Shown in pieces: positions 20,979 to 32,475 of a stretch of 64,000 nucleotides of DNA. The position numbers and the translations under genes were made by a program. Under the pieces are notes generated by a model that saw only the letters and a list, made by a program, of their open reading frames with translations, searched no databases and had not been told where the DNA came from. The first letter of the stretch is position 1, and each line of letters opens with the position of its first letter. Origin of the DNA: Gambelia wislizenii (lineage: Eukaryota; Chordata; Lepidosauria; Squamata; Crotaphytidae); NCBI GenBank assembly GCA_030847615.1, contig JAUMIR010000014.1, forward strand, positions 14,732,501 to 14,796,500, read 5' to 3'.

Positions 20979-22130
20979 GAGGGAGGGAGGGAGGGCCGGG
21001 GAGACCTCCGTGGGGCCTAGGAAGGCCCCGCGAAGGCCTGGGCAGGGAGGGAGGGAGGGCCGGGGAGACCTCCGTGGGGCCTAGGAAGGCCCCGCGAAGG
21101 CCTGGGCAGGGAGGGAGGAAGGGCCGGGGAGACCTCCGCGGGGCCTAGGAAGGCCCCGCGAAGGCCTGGGCAGGGAGGGAGGGAGGGCCGGGGAGGCCTC
21201 CACAGGGCCTAGGAAGGCCCCGCGAAGGCCTGGGCAGGGAGGGAGGAAGGGCCGGGGAGACCCCCGCGGGGCCTAGTAAGGCCCCGAGAAGGCCTGGGGA
21301 GGGAGGGAGGGAGGGCCGGGGAGACCCCCGCGGGGCCTAGTAAGGCCCCGAGAAGGCCTGGGGAGAGAGGGAGGGAGGGCCGGGGAGGCCTCCGCAGGGC
21401 CTAGCAAGGCCCCGCGAAGGCCTGGGGAGGGAGGGAGGGCCGGGGAGACCTCCGTGGGGCCTAGGAAGGCCCCGCGAAGGCCTGGGCAGGGAGGGAGGGA
21501 GGGCCGGGGAGGCCTCCGCGGGGCCTAGGAAGGCCCCGCGAAGGCCTGGGCAGGGAGGGAGGAAGGGCCAGGGAGACCCCCGCGGGGCCTAGTAAGGCCC
21601 CGAGAAGGCCTGGGGAGGGAGGGAGGGAGGGCCGGGGAGACCCCCGCGGGGCCTAGTAAGGCCCCGAGAAGGCCTGGGGAGAGAGGGAGGGAGGGCCGGG
21701 GAGGCCTCCGCAGGGCCTAGCAAGGCCCCGCGAAGGCCTGGGGAGGGAGGGAGGGAGGGCCGGGGAGACCTCCATGGGGCCTAGGAAGGCCCCGCGAAGG
21801 CCTGGGCAGGGAGGGAGGGAGGGCCGGGGAGGCCTCCGCGGGGCCTAGCAAGGCCCCGCGAAGGCCTGGGCAGGGAGGGAGGAAGGGCCGGGAAGACCTC
21901 CGCGGGGCCTAGCAAGGCCCCGTGAAGGCCTGGGCAGGGAGGGAGGGAGGGAGGGCTGGGGAGACCTCCGCAGGGCCTAGCAAGGCCCCGCGAAGGCCTG
22001 GGCAGGGAGGGAGGGAGGGCCGGGGAGACCTCCGCGGGGCCTAGCAAGGCCCCGCGAAGGCCTGGGCAGGGAGGGAGGGAGGGCCAGGGAGACCTCTGCA
22101 GGGCCTAGCAAGGCCCTGTGAAGGCCTGGG
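20979..22130. repeat. About 60-64-bp GC-rich tandem array with higher-order period
   Basis: About 18 units of a related monomer (GGCCTGGGNAGGGAGGGAGG, GAGGGCCGGGGAGACC, TCCGYGGGGCCTAGNAAGG, CCCCGCGAA). A distinctive variant with GGGGAGAGAGGGAGGG occurs after the GGCCTG at 21355 and again at 21671, 316 bp apart. The intervening variants (CCCCGAGAAGG, GGAAGGGCC) recur in the same order, which indicates a five-monomer higher-order repeat. Confidence 0.8.
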
Positions 22131-23995
22131 GAGGGAGGGGGAGGGGTGTTTGTTATTCGCGGATTTTTCACATTCGCGGGGGTCCGCGGAACGGAACCCC
22201 CGCGAATGTGAAGGGACGACTGTACTGCTAAATGATAAACTCTTCAAAAAGTGGAACAAAGACTTATCTGAGTTTATATGGCAGAACAAAAAACCGAGGG
22301 TAAGATGGAAATCTCTGTTAGACCATAAAGATAAAGGGGGACTGGGCTTACCAAATCTAAAACTATATCACCAAGCGTGTGCTTTACAGTGGTTATATGA
22401 CTGGGTAACTTTAGAAGATTCTAAATTACTTACCTTAGAGGGCTCGGGGATAAAATTCGGTTTCCACGCATATATGTGGTATGCGAAGGAAGGGGTAGAT
22501 AAAAGCTTCAATGACCATTTTGTTAGAAAATCCCTTCTAAGAACATGGAAATTGGTTAAACAGAAATTCTATTTTAAGTTGCCCACATGGGTTTCCCCTC
22601 AGGAGGCTTTCAGGCGGATGGAAATGATATCTAGTGAGAAGTGGTGGACCTATAAAGATCTGCTGAAGTTTCAGAAGGGAGATTGTAATCTTAAGACAAG
22701 GGAAGAACTGGAATATGAGCTAGGTAAATGTAATTGGTTCCAGCACTTGCAGTTAATGGAAAAATTCAATGTGGACAAAAGAAACCCAGGGATAGAGAAT
22801 TTGAGAACAGAACTAGATCTTGTTGGTGGAAGGGAAGGAACTCAGAGTCTCAATAACATATCAATTACTCCTTAAGATTGAACTAGAATCGGAAACAATC
22901 AAGGACCACATGATAAAGTAGTCCCAGAATGTAAGGAATAATATACTACTAGAGGATTGGGAAGTATTATGGAAGAAAACAACAAAGCTCTCAGTAAGTA
23001 ATGAGCTGAGGGAAAATTGCTACAAAATGCAATACAGATGGTATTTAACACCGGATAGAATGGCAAGAATGTATAAGGAGGTTAAGAACAACTGCTGGAA
23101 ATGTGGAGAGCCAAACGGTACTTTTTTTCACATGTGGTGGTCATGCAAAAAGGCAAAAAAGTATTGGAACATGATACATAATAAGCTCAGGGAAATAATT
23201 AAGATGAATGTGAACTTTAAAGCTGAGCTATACTTATTAAGCATGTTCGATACAGAGTTCCCGCAAGATTTAAAAACTTTGACGTTTTTCATGACCACCA
23301 CAGCCAGAATAGTGTTTGCCAGACATTGGAAAGAAAGTAAAGTTCCAAATTATGATGACTGGATGCTAAAATTGAGAGAGGTGGTACAGATGGAAAAGCT
23401 TACTTGTTGGATAAGGAATCACTCTGTAGAAAAATTTAGAAGTGATTGGAAAATTTTAATGGAATACTGGAAAACAGAATGGAACGGATACATGGTGACA
23501 TGGTTAGAGGATTAAATACTTAAATAGAATTATAATGATAATAGAATGATAACAAGAATTTTGGTGCTCCATGAAGGAGCTTCTTATTGTTTTCTTTCCT
23601 CATTTAGATGTCTCTGTTGGTAATTCTGCAGGCTTTAATAAAACAAGGGAGCGGAGAAAATAATGAGAATTTTTTTTCTCTGCTACGCATTAGGAAGCAT
23701 AATAATAATTATTATATTATTATAGTATAATTACTATATTGAATGGAGGATCTATTATATGATTTGTACTTACATGAAAATGTAATATGTATTAGATGCC
23801 ATAACCTGCATTATTTGTGTAAACGGTATAGTAACTTTAATGTTAAAAGATGCTTGTTTCTTTCGAAAGCCAAGTAGTTTCTGTGGAAGCTGTTTCAAGA
23901 CAACTGTGTAAGGAAGTCGTAAATGTTCATAATCGCTATGAAGGTTATGACTGTTATTAAAAATGGATGTAAATATAATAAATAAAAAATAAATA

Positions 23996-24326
23996 AAATA
24001 ACCCCAAAGTGGGTTCACCACCCCACTAACATAGACCCCCACCATTAACAGGTGTGGGGAGGCTGAGAAAGTTTGTGACCTCAGAAGTGTGCTCGGCTTC
24101 CAAGTTGAAAAGTTACACAAGCTGTGCTGCATTACAAAAGGTAAGGAGTCTGTTTAGAAAGCAGTGTGGCCTCCTCTTCTACAATCCATTCTCATGCCAC
24201 ATAATGTGTTTGCCTCTTTGTTTGAACTGCACCCACACTTAACCACCACTCAACTCACACCCCATATCACTATCATTCAATTAGCTTGGATCACTTCTCC
24301 AGAATATATGAACAAAAATCCTCTTG
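23996..24326. other. No gene seen between L1-B and L1-C
   Basis: About 330 bp of unassigned sequence. The start (CCCCAAAGTGGGTTCACCAC) resembles no family I recognise. Confidence 0.4.
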
Positions 24327-25440
24327 ATAGTCAACCTTCCAGCAGGGGGAGCGAGGACGTCGGACAGGCTCTAACGGGGTTCCGTGGGGACCTGTTGTTC
24401 AGAAGCAGCAAAGGGGGGGGTCTGATTAAAGGACCACCCCAATTACATGCCTGGGAAGGTATATTAATATTGGGGCTCGCAGTAGCTGTCTAAATTGGAT
24501 CTTGGGGGGAAAAGGGAAGATTCCCACCCTCAAGTACAAGTTGGCAGGCTGAGCAGCCATTGCTGCCTCTGAAGCCTTAAGGCATTAGTCCTCATTTCTC
24601 CACCCTACTTTTGTGCGTGACATTGTTAAATAATACAAATGTGGTGGAAATAACCCAAAGAAGTCAACTTTACCTTCAACAGTTGGCCCTCATCTAGAGT
24701 CTATTAATGAAAAGCCTCTGGTCAGAGGAAAGTACTTGTATAGTGGATATTTATAAGCTTTCTCCTCTTCCAAGTTTCCTTTTCTTGTAACAGGAAATAA
24801 AATAACAGGCTGGTATATTCAGCGATATTGTTCAAAACAGGATAGAGATAAAAGGGGAAAGGGGAAGATAAAGGGTGATAAAATAAAACAATAAAACAAA
24901 GGAAAAAAGTAATAGAACTGCATCACGGCTTGCTAATTAACTGCAAACAGCTGTGGGAAAGAGAAAGAGGAGGAGAAGGAACAGACAAGGAGGATAAGAG
25001 AAAGCAAAAATCTGGAGTGGAGTGGAGAAGGGAGGAGAGTGCTGTGACTGAGAGAAGGTTCTAAATCGTGGACTGGATTACAACTGTGAACTGGATTATA
25101 AACATTGTGGAGTACACTGAGTGGGAAGTGTAGAGACCAGTTGGTACACAAGCTTTATATGTACAAAAGCACTGATTGCCACAGAAACTTCGGCATCCAG
25201 GTTCAAGGCTGAGTCCAGGAGTACACTCAAACTGTGAATTTGTGTCTTCAGGGGGAGTGCAATCCCATCTAATACAGGCTGAATCTTGAGTCCCTGATCA
25301 ACCTTTCAATTGACCAGGAGCACCTCTGTCTTTTCTGGATTAAGTTTCAATGTCAGTCTCTTCTCACTGCCACCCCTGCCCTGCCTAGTGTTCTCTTCTC
25401 CAAATTGAGGGTATGCAGTTCCATCAGCCATAGGGCTGGA

Positions 25441-25795
25441 ACGAAGAGAGTGAAACGGAGCAGACGGAGGCTGGTGAGAGTGGCGGAGTGACGGAGGCAG
25501 ACGGAAGGATCTAAGAGTGTGGGATATAGCAGATGGAGGCTGGGGGGAGCGGAGGAGTGACGGGGCAGACGGAGAGTGCTGGGAGTATTGGACGGAGAAG
25601 ACGGAGGCTGGGGAGAGCGGAGGAGTGACGGAGGCAGACGGAGAGTGCTGGGAGTATTGGACGGAGAAGACAGAGGCTGGGGAGAGCGGAGGAGTGACGG
25701 AGGCAGACGGAGAGTGCTGGGAGCATCGGACGGAGCAGACGGAGGCTGGTGATAATGGAGGAGTGATAGGGGCAGACAGAAAGAGTTGAGAGTGT
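25441..25795 (+). repeat. 69-bp tandem repeat in L1-C 5'UTR (four full units plus flanks)
   Basis: The unit begins GAGTGACGGAGGCAGACGGA and ends GGAGGCTGGGGAGAGCGGAG. Starts fall at 25486, 25555, 25623, 25692 and 25761, a spacing of 68-69 bp. Degenerate copies flank the array. Because 69 is a multiple of 3, long open frames appear on both strands and are spurious. Confidence 0.9.
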
Positions 25796-25915
25796 GACTA
25801 ACAGCTCCGGGACTAAGATTAAGACTTTGATAGAAGACCAACTAAAATAACATAACAAGACAAAACAAAACAAAACAAAACCCTTCAACTTAAAATATCA
25901 ACAACAATAAATATA

Positions 25916-25925
25916 TATATAGAAC

Positions 25926-25955
<30 letters not shown>
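25916..25955. repeat. (TA)n microsatellite
   Basis: Pure TA dinucleotides in the L1-C 5'UTR, 200 bp upstream of ORF1. Confidence 0.9.
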
Positions 25956-25956
<1 letters not shown>

Positions 25957-26168
25957 GAGGTTAAGGAACGGTTAGCATATTAAAAGCAAAGGGATTTGTA
26001 TGTTGATTGGTATGTATAAGATCATTATTAAGGTTTAAGTGACCCCATAGTTACGGGAAATTTGTGTAAGGAAGTACAAAGATAAGGAAGCATTGATCAT
26101 AAAGAAGTATCATTATAGGCACATTCAGTAGAATCATAAGTATATAGTATAAGTATATTGATCCACGG

Positions 26169-27113
26169 ATGGCCTCTGGTTTGAGACCAAGGGCATACAC
26201 TACCTCCCAAGTGTCAACAGTAAGAAGAACTTCTATAGACATGCCGCCCAAACAAACAGATATAAATGTCCAGATCTTGGAAGAACTTAAATCTTTTAAA
26301 CGAGAGATAAAGGAAGAAATTAGGAATCTGAAAAAAGATATCAAGTTAGATTTTGCTAGAATAGAGAAGAGGCTGGATAAAATGACAACGGAGATAAAAG
26401 AAATTAAAGGGGAGGTAGAAAATGTGAAGAATAGAACTACAAATTTAGAAAACGAAACATCAATTATGAGGAAAGACTTGGATAGTGTAAAACAGACCAA
26501 CCTCTCCCAAGAGATAAGATATAGAGAGAAATGCGTTAAGCTGAGAGGCCTACCGGAAAGAATGTATGAAAATTTACAAGAAAGACTGATACCGGCGTTG
26601 GCAAACTACATGGAAGAACCAGAAGGGGTTTTGGAAAGTGAGATTGACAGGATGTTTAGAGCCAGCTCAGCAATTGCAAAAGAAAAGAAACTGCCTAGGA
26701 ACATTGTAATCTCCTTTACGAGGACGAGGTATAGAGAGAAAATCATCCAAACAAACTACATGCGAAAATTAATGATTGAGGGACAAGAGATTCAGATATA
26801 TAAAGATATTCCAGCAGAGGTTCTTAAAAGACGATATGAGTACAAACATCTCACTCAAAAACTGACAAGGCTGGGCGTGAATTTCAGATGGGACAAAATA
26901 GAGGGAATCTCCTTCACATATAAGCAGAAAAGATATAGAATAAACTCAACCGATAAAGTAAAAGAAATGATGAGTAGACTTGAAGAGGATGAAAAGAAGG
27001 ATGAAGATAGAAGAAAGAGGAAAAGACACAGAGAAGGGGGAAGGCAACATCCAAAAAATAGTGAGAAAGCAGAAGATCTAGAAGACAAAGAGGAGAGCGA
27101 TAATAGCTCATAG
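26169..27113 (+). pseudogene. L1-C ORF1 protein, near intact (314 codons)
   Basis: ORF1p is the trimeric RNA-binding chaperone that packages L1 RNA. A lysine/glutamate-rich coiled coil covers residues about 35-110 (EELKSFKREIKEEIRNLKKD). The RNA-recognition core starts near residue 118 (REKCVKLRGLPERMYENLQE). The C-terminal domain follows (QIYKDIPAEVLKRRYEYKHL, FTYKQKRYRINST) and then a charged tail. A TAG at 27111 stops the frame, but the same frame continues with acidic codons to TAA at about 27216. The tail is therefore about 35 residues shorter than in the likely ancestor. The TAG may be tolerated because it removes only the tail. Confidence 0.85.
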
Positions 27114-27221
27114 GAAGGGAAAGAAGTGTCACAACAAGAACCTGATAAAGAAGGAGATGAGGAGGAGGAAAAAAATGGGAAAGCTGAAGGAGGAAATGAA
27201 GAAGAGGAGGAGGAATAAAAA

Positions 27222-30200
27222 ATGACATTAAACATAATATCATGGAATGTGAAGGGCCTCAATACGTCAATCAAAAGACGGAAAGTATACCATTATTTGT
27301 AAAAAAGCAAGGCAGACATAACTTGTCTCCAGGAAGTTAGAATACGCCAAAGTGAGAGCAAATATCTTAAAAATTTTAAATTAGGCCAAGAATTTGTGTC
27401 TCTATCACCTAGGAAGAAAAAGGGGGTGGTAATATATGTAAATAAAAAATATGAAGTAAAGCAAATACTTAACGATAATGAAGGGCACCTGGTTGGAATA
27501 GAGTTAAATTTGAATAATGAAAAAATATACATAATTGCAATCTATGGACCATTAGAGAGAAAAGAAAGATTCTACAGGGAACTACATACGCAGATGACCA
27601 AATTTGAAAAAGGGCTGATAATCTTAACTGGAGATTTTAACGGCATGCTAGATGCAAGAAGAGACAGATCGGGAGAAGATACGAGGAAGAACCAGGGCAA
27701 ACTTCCTAAGTTATGCCTAGACTTAATGGAAGAATTCCAACTAGCAGATTTATGGACGGCCAAGTATTCGATGGAGAAAGGATATACATACTACTCGGAA
27801 GCCCACAAGACGATGTCGAGGATTGACATGTCTTGAACATCGAAGACTTTGCTGTCAAGGATAAAGGAGATGGTGATAATGCCAAAAGTGATATCTGACC
27901 ACAATCCGATAAACCTGAAAATGACACTTTTCAAAAGAGAATACTCTTGGAGGTTTAAAGAGGACCTAATGAAGGATGAAGAGTTCGTGGTAAAAATGAA
28001 AAGAAGGATAAGTCAATTCTTCGAGGAAAATAAAAAAGTAGGCATAAAAATGAAAATAGTGTGGGATGCCTTTAAAGCCACTATTAGAGGGATACTCTTG
28101 CAAAAGGGCACAGAAAAAGCTAGAGCTAGGAAGAATAGAGATCAGGGGCTCCTACAAAAATTGAAGGAAAAAGAACAGACTGAGAGAAAGACCGCAAAAC
28201 AAAGTACTAATAAAAGAAATAGAATTGATAAAAAGATCTATTAATACAACGATGGTAGAAGAAATTGAAGAGAAGATGAAAAAAATAAAGCAGCGGACAT
28301 TTGAACAAGCTAACAAGACGGGGAGATGGTTATCCTATAGACTGAAAAAGGAGAAAGATAAGATGATTAATGAAATAAGAGTGGAAGGAGAAGTCTTAAT
28401 GCTCCAGGAGGATATTAAGAAGGCCTTTGTAAATTACTATGCTTCATTATATAAAGAAGAAAAACAGGGAGAAGCTTGGGTTAATAAGATGAATAATTAT
28501 ATAAAAGAAAATAACTTTGCTCGACTACCGGAAGACCATGAGCTGAAACTTTCCCAGTCCTTTTCTATGGGAGAACTAACCAAGGCAATCCAGGATTTAA
28601 AAAGGGGCAAGGTGCCGGGACCAGATGGTTTTACGGATACGTTTTATAAGATGTTTGAGCAAGAAATAGCAAGTCACCTTCTAGAAACGATCAACCTGAT
28701 CCATAGAGAAGGGATGCCAGACACATGGAAGATGGCAAATGTCACTGTAATTTGGAAAGAAGGCAAAGAAAAAACTGATCCCAAAAACTATCGCCCGATA
28801 TCCCTTTTGAATGTGGATTACAAAATCTATGCCAGTATGTTATCAAATAGAATAAGAGGTATATTAAAAGAACTAATTTACACTGATCAAAGCGGTTTCC
28901 TTCCAGGAAGGTTGCTTTCAACTAATATCAGATATATAGTTGACACATTGGAATTTCTGGAGAAGAATAATGATCGCAAAGCAGCTATAATATTTGCAGA
29001 TGCGGAGAAGGCCTTTGATAACATCAATTGGTGCTGCTTGATCAGAACAGTGGAGGAATTGGGATTCGGGCACTTTATGACAGCCAATATAAGGCAAATA
29101 TATATGGAACAAAGAGCCTCAATTCTTATAAACAGTGAAAAGACGCAAGAGATCCTAATACAAAAAGGAACTAGGCAAGGATGCCCTCTGTCCCCGCTGC
29201 TTTTCATAACAGTGCTTGAGATTCTATTGAATAAAATTAGGGATGACAAAAAGATACAAGGACTAAAAATTAAGAACTATGAATATAAGGTCAGGGCATT
29301 TGCCGACGACGTAGCGATCATATTAGAAAACCCCATTGAAAATGTGAGTCACTTAATGGAAATCATAGCAGAATTTGGTACATATGCTGGATTTAAAATA
29401 AACAAAGACAAAACGATAGTCCTCTCAAAAATTTATCCAAAAAGGAGCAAGAAATCTTAAGTGAAAGATCTAAATGTAGATTAGAACAGAAGGTGAAGTA
29501 TCTCGGGATATGGATATCTAGCAGGAGCTTGGATTTATACGATAATAATTATGAAATAACCTGGAAAACAATCAAGGCAAACTTAGCAACTTGGTCTAAA
29601 TTAAACCTCTCACTAATGGGAAAAATTGCAGCAATTAAAATGTCTGTCCTCCCTAAATTAATGTTTCTGTTTCAAAATTTGCCAATTATAATGAACGACA
29701 AGCCATTTAAAACCTGGAAGAGAGACTTAAGTGACTTTATATGGAACGGTTGGAAAGCGAGGATAAAGTGGCAAACATTAATTGAAAAATCAGAAAAGGG
29801 AGGATTAGATCTGCCGGACCTACAAACCTACCACAAGGCATGCGTAGTAGTTTGGTTAAGTGAATGGATAAAACTAGGAGATCAAAAACTACTAACTTTA
29901 GAAGGAGCTGGATTAAGGCTGGGTTGGCATGCCTATTTAGGATATAACAAGGCTGCTATACACAAAGATTTCACCAATCATATTGTACGAAGAGCACTGT
30001 TGCAAGGCTGGAACAAAATATATAGGCATTACTTTGGGAAGATGCCGAAATGGATATCGCCGGTAGAGGCCTTTCTTGGAAGATGGGGTTGTTTAGGCAA
30101 AACAGATAAATGGATCGTCTACAAGGAACTGTTTAAGAAGGAAGGAAAAGGAAAGATGGGAATAAAGACGAGAGAAGAATTACAACAGGAGGGATGGCAA

Positions 30201-30992
30201 TTTAATTGGTTCTCGTATCAACAAGTATACAGCAGGTTCAAGAAAGATGAAGGTGAACACGGTTTTATGGAGGAGGAGATGGATTATGAAAAGATCATAT
30301 GGGATGATAGAAGAAAGAAGATAGCAAGACTATATAATTGCTTCATTACCAGACAGCTTGAAACAGAAACAATAAGAGAAGCTATGATTAAGTGGGCTAG
30401 AGATGCTGGAGAAGAAATTCATTTGGAAGAATGGGAACAAGCATGGAGGCAAACAAAAAAGTTCACAGCATGTCAAGACTTGAAAGAAAACTGTTTCAAG
30501 ATATGCAACAGATGGTACTTAACCCCAAGCAGGATACATAAGATGTATGGACAGAAAGGGAAGGAATGTTGGAAATGTGAAAAAGAAGCGGGTACACTCA
30601 GACATATGTGGTGGGCTTGCTCGGTTATACATAAATTTTGGCAGAAAGTACACAAGATAATACAGAATATGTTTAATATCAAATTTGAATTTAGTCCAAA
30701 GTTATACCTCCTGAACATGACTTCAATATTGGCAACACGAGAAGACAGAAAGTATTGGCGAATAATACTATACTTATGTACGGCAGCTCGGTTGGTTATA
30801 GCGGCGAAGTGGAGAAATAAAGAAGAACCCTTAATAGAAAATTGGCTGACGAAGGTACTAATAATGAGAGAAAACGATAAACTAACTAGAATATTAAACC
30901 AGGAATTAGTAGAAAAGACAGAAATAGAATGGCAACCTGTGATTAGTTATTGCAGGAAAAGATGGAATATTGATAGAGATATAGAGATATAA
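27222..30992 (+). pseudogene. L1-C ORF2 (EN, RT, Cys motif), broken
   Basis: Starts ATG at 27222, 4-6 bp after the ORF1 tail stop, with the endonuclease opening SWNVKGLN. Defects are TAA at 27300, TGA at 27834, a frameshift near 28200-28240 and another near 29440-29480. The rest is open: endonuclease TGDFNGML and SDHNPINLK; RT KVPGPDGFTD, YRPISLLNVDYKIYASML, SGFLPGRLLSTN, IFADAEKAFDNINW, KGTRQGCPLSPLLF and FADDVAII; C-terminal CWKCEKEAGTLRHMWWAC. The FADD palm motif is intact. Two stops and two frameshifts make the copy immobile. Confidence 0.9.
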
Positions 30993-31357
30993 AATATAAA
31001 ATAAAATTATCGCAACATGGAATATAGATAAGATGTATAAGGGAATAAGACACGGATGTAGGAAACGAGAAAGGAAGGGAAGAGGAATAAGGAGCAGGAA
31101 GAGAATTACAGAATGAGATGAGAGGAGATTAACATAAGAAAGAAAAAGAAGTTACAATTGAACGACGCTATTATTGGGTTTAGGAAGGAAGAAATTAAGC
31201 TAGATATAGAACAAAATCTTGGTGTTATTTCGTACAGTGGAAGTCATTCTGTTTTTTATCTTTTAAATTGATAGAATAATAAATGTAGAATGATGTTAAT
31301 GTTAAATGTATATGTATGAGTCTCAATGAAATAATAAAAAGTAATATAAAAAAAAAC
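30993..31357 (+). other. L1-C 3'UTR and poly(A)
   Basis: AT-rich with a purine-rich run at 31060-31150 (GAGAAAGGAAGGGAAGAGG). It ends in ATAATAAAAAG then an A tract directly abutting the 13-bp duplication. Confidence 0.75.
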
Positions 31358-31663
31358 ATAGTCAACCTTCTGAACTTCAGAGATTCTGATCATGAAGCCT
31401 GTGACCTGAAAGTCAGGCATCTTCCACCTTTTTCCTTCTCTTCCTTTAGCTGCATTTCCCCTTATCAAAGAGTTGACAACACATCTAACTGCTTAGCAAG
31501 ACTTTTTGCTCAACTTGAAAATGCCAAATCTGCTGTTATTTTGCATTTCATCTTCCTTTTGTTTGAGGCAGGAAAATTAGAAGCTCTCTTCTTCTTTTTC
31601 CTTGAAGGAAACTGCAAATGAACTCAGTGTATTGCACCTTGTTATTTTGGGGGATACTTCACT

Positions 31664-31885
31664 TCACAAGGACAAATTTCTGGAGCTATAGGTAGTGGGA
31701 ACTGGTGGCTTCTGTGTCAAAGGGGTTGTGAATCCATTCCGGATGTACACTTGAACTTTAAAGGAGCTGTCCGTGGTGCTGGACTCTGTACTCCAAATAG
31801 GTTTAAGCAAAGTCCAAAGCCTATTCAGCACCTCGTTGACATGGGAGCAACCAGCCACTGGTGGCAATGGCAGTGATGGTGATAT
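31664..31885. repeat. Old unclassified interspersed repeat
   Basis: Same family as 10540-10765: GGTGGCTTCTGTGTC, GTGAATCCATTCCGG and GAACTTTAAAGGAGCTGTCC in matching order. Confidence 0.5.
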
Positions 31886-32119
31886 TATATCCCACATTTT
31901 TCTCAGCCCAGGGATTCAAGGCAGCTTACAAAAATAGAAACAGAAGCAGATAGAAGTTCACATTACTAAAAGCGTATCAAAGTTAAAAGATAATTAAGCT
32001 ATCCAAAAAAAGCAAACCAATTTGAAAGCATACCTATTGAAAAGCAACCAATAGAGACAGTATAACACATTATTAAAAGCCCTGTCCCATAAAGAGCCAG
32101 CTGTTGAAACAAAAAAGCC
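31885..32119. repeat. Unclassified repeat at the chromovirus target site
   Basis: TATCCCACATTTTTCTCAGCC and GGATTCAAGGCAGCTTACA match the repeat at 12906. It ends in AAGCC (32115-32119), the 5-bp target duplication of the chromovirus. The other side resumes at 44062 with AAGCCTTCCTG. Confidence 0.55.
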
Positions 32120-32189
32120 TGTCAGGCTCATCCCTGAATTCTGGGCATTAGAGTAGACTCCATGGAAGATCCTGACATGAGGTTGGTAA
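32120..32189 (+). repeat. Chromovirus 5' LTR, part 1
   Basis: TGTCAGGCTCATCCC to GAGGTTGGTAA matches 43698-43767 of the 3' LTR with two substitutions. The LTR is interrupted at the run of four A residues. Confidence 0.95.
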
Positions 32190-32248
32190 GGACAGGTTGC
32201 TTACCTGTAACCATAGATCTTCGAGTGGTCTTCTGTGAATTCACACAG
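32190..32248 (+). repeat. DIRS left terminal segment (59 nt, paired with 32476-32534)
   Basis: Begins GGACAGGTTGCTTACC and ends TTCACACAG. It is the perfect reverse complement of 32476-32534, so the end of the element can form a 59-bp stem with a loop of about 227 nt. Confidence 0.93.
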
Positions 32249-32392
32249 TTGGGTTACTCCTGCGCCTGCGCAGAGCTTCGGAAACTTCTAGAATTGCTAG
32301 GCAGAATGTGCTTTGATACATTTTTGGCGGTAACTCCACCCATCCTAACGGTCCCTTATAAGGGTTCCTGCCTAAAGTCCCCTCATTTCCTT
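32227..32392 (+). repeat. DIRS inverted terminal repeat, left
   Basis: Matches the reverse complement of 38022-38185 with few differences. Shared landmarks are CTGCGCCTGCGCAGAGCTTC, TTTTTGGCGGTAACTCC and CGGTCCCTTATAAGGG. The CCCTTATAAGGG core is itself palindromic and TATA-like, so it could serve as a promoter element in either copy. Confidence 0.9.
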
Positions 32393-32475
32393 GAATGACG
32401 CCGCAATATGCAGCACCAGGAACATTAAGCATGTTTATATGATGTAGTAGGACATAGAGGGGCGGATGGGCGGGT

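Larger units (their letters stand above)
20411..22222. mobile_element. Tigger-like MITE expanded into a satellite array (1812 bp)
   Basis: Left end CAGTTGTCCCTCCACATTCG at 20411, right end CGAATGTGAAGGGACGACTG at 22222, both flanked by TA. The same family occurs as a 231-bp copy at 57488-57718 with the same termini but an ordinary interior. Here the interior is almost entirely GC-rich tandem repeats (20528-22130). The terminal-repeat arms beyond the array are only about 70-110 bp. No transposase is present. The host element is L1-B ORF2. Confidence 0.88.
19470..23515 (+). pseudogene. L1-B ORF2 (RT to C-terminus), broken
   Basis: The open stretch 19526-20409 holds DQTGFLPKRYLRSN, IALDAEKALDSVNW, KGVRQGCPLSPLLF and CAYADDLAI, so both palm aspartates are present. 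A frameshift lies near 19520, because the preceding residues are in another frame. After the MITE the frame resumes (LFKKWNKDLSEFIWQNKKPR) to 22875, is lost by a frameshift near 22830, and returns at 23027-23515 with the C-terminal Cys motif CWKCGEPNGTFFHMWWSC. The sequence is distinct from L1-A, L1-C and L1-D, so it is a separate subfamily. Confidence 0.85.
19436..23995 (+). mobile_element. L1-B LINE, 5'-truncated, split by a satellite-bearing MITE
   Basis: It starts within ORF2 just before the RT palm and runs to an A-rich end (AAATAAATAAAATAA at 23980-23995). A 1.81-kb MITE at 20411-22222 interrupts it after codons reading YLFQNL. Without the MITE, the L1 is about 2.75 kb. The upstream junction with the possible LTR shows no clear target duplication. 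Confidence 0.85.
24340..26168 (+). promoter_or_regulatory. L1-C 5'UTR with tandem monomers
   Basis: Starts G/C-rich, passes through an unassigned middle, and contains 69-bp tandem units at 25486-25795 before a (AAAAC)n run at 25860-25880 and a (TA)n run at 25924-25952. L1 5'UTRs carry internal promoters and in rodents these are built of tandem monomers; the same role here is an inference. Confidence 0.6.
24340..31357 (+). mobile_element. L1-C LINE, full length, 13-bp target duplication
   Basis: ATAGTCAACCTTC lies at 24327-24339 and 31358-31370, immediately after a short poly(A) (31348-31356). The 7.02-kb element has a 1.83-kb 5'UTR with tandem repeats, ORF1, ORF2 and a 0.36-kb 3'UTR. Its 5' end (CAGCAGGGGGAGCGAGGACG) differs from that of L1-A. 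Confidence 0.92.

Noticed and set aside
20436..21148. Three overlapping ORFs of 194-205 codons, Gly/Pro/Arg-rich
   Set aside because: They are frames of the 63-bp tandem array, which is open in every forward frame because its length is divisible by three. They carry no domain and cross the MITE border.
20528..22130. CRISPR array
   Set aside because: Repeats are contiguous with no unique spacers, in a vertebrate transposon.
25353..25888. Antisense ORFs of 125 and 162 codons
   Set aside because: They are frames of the 69-bp repeats in the L1-C 5'UTR read on the opposite strand.
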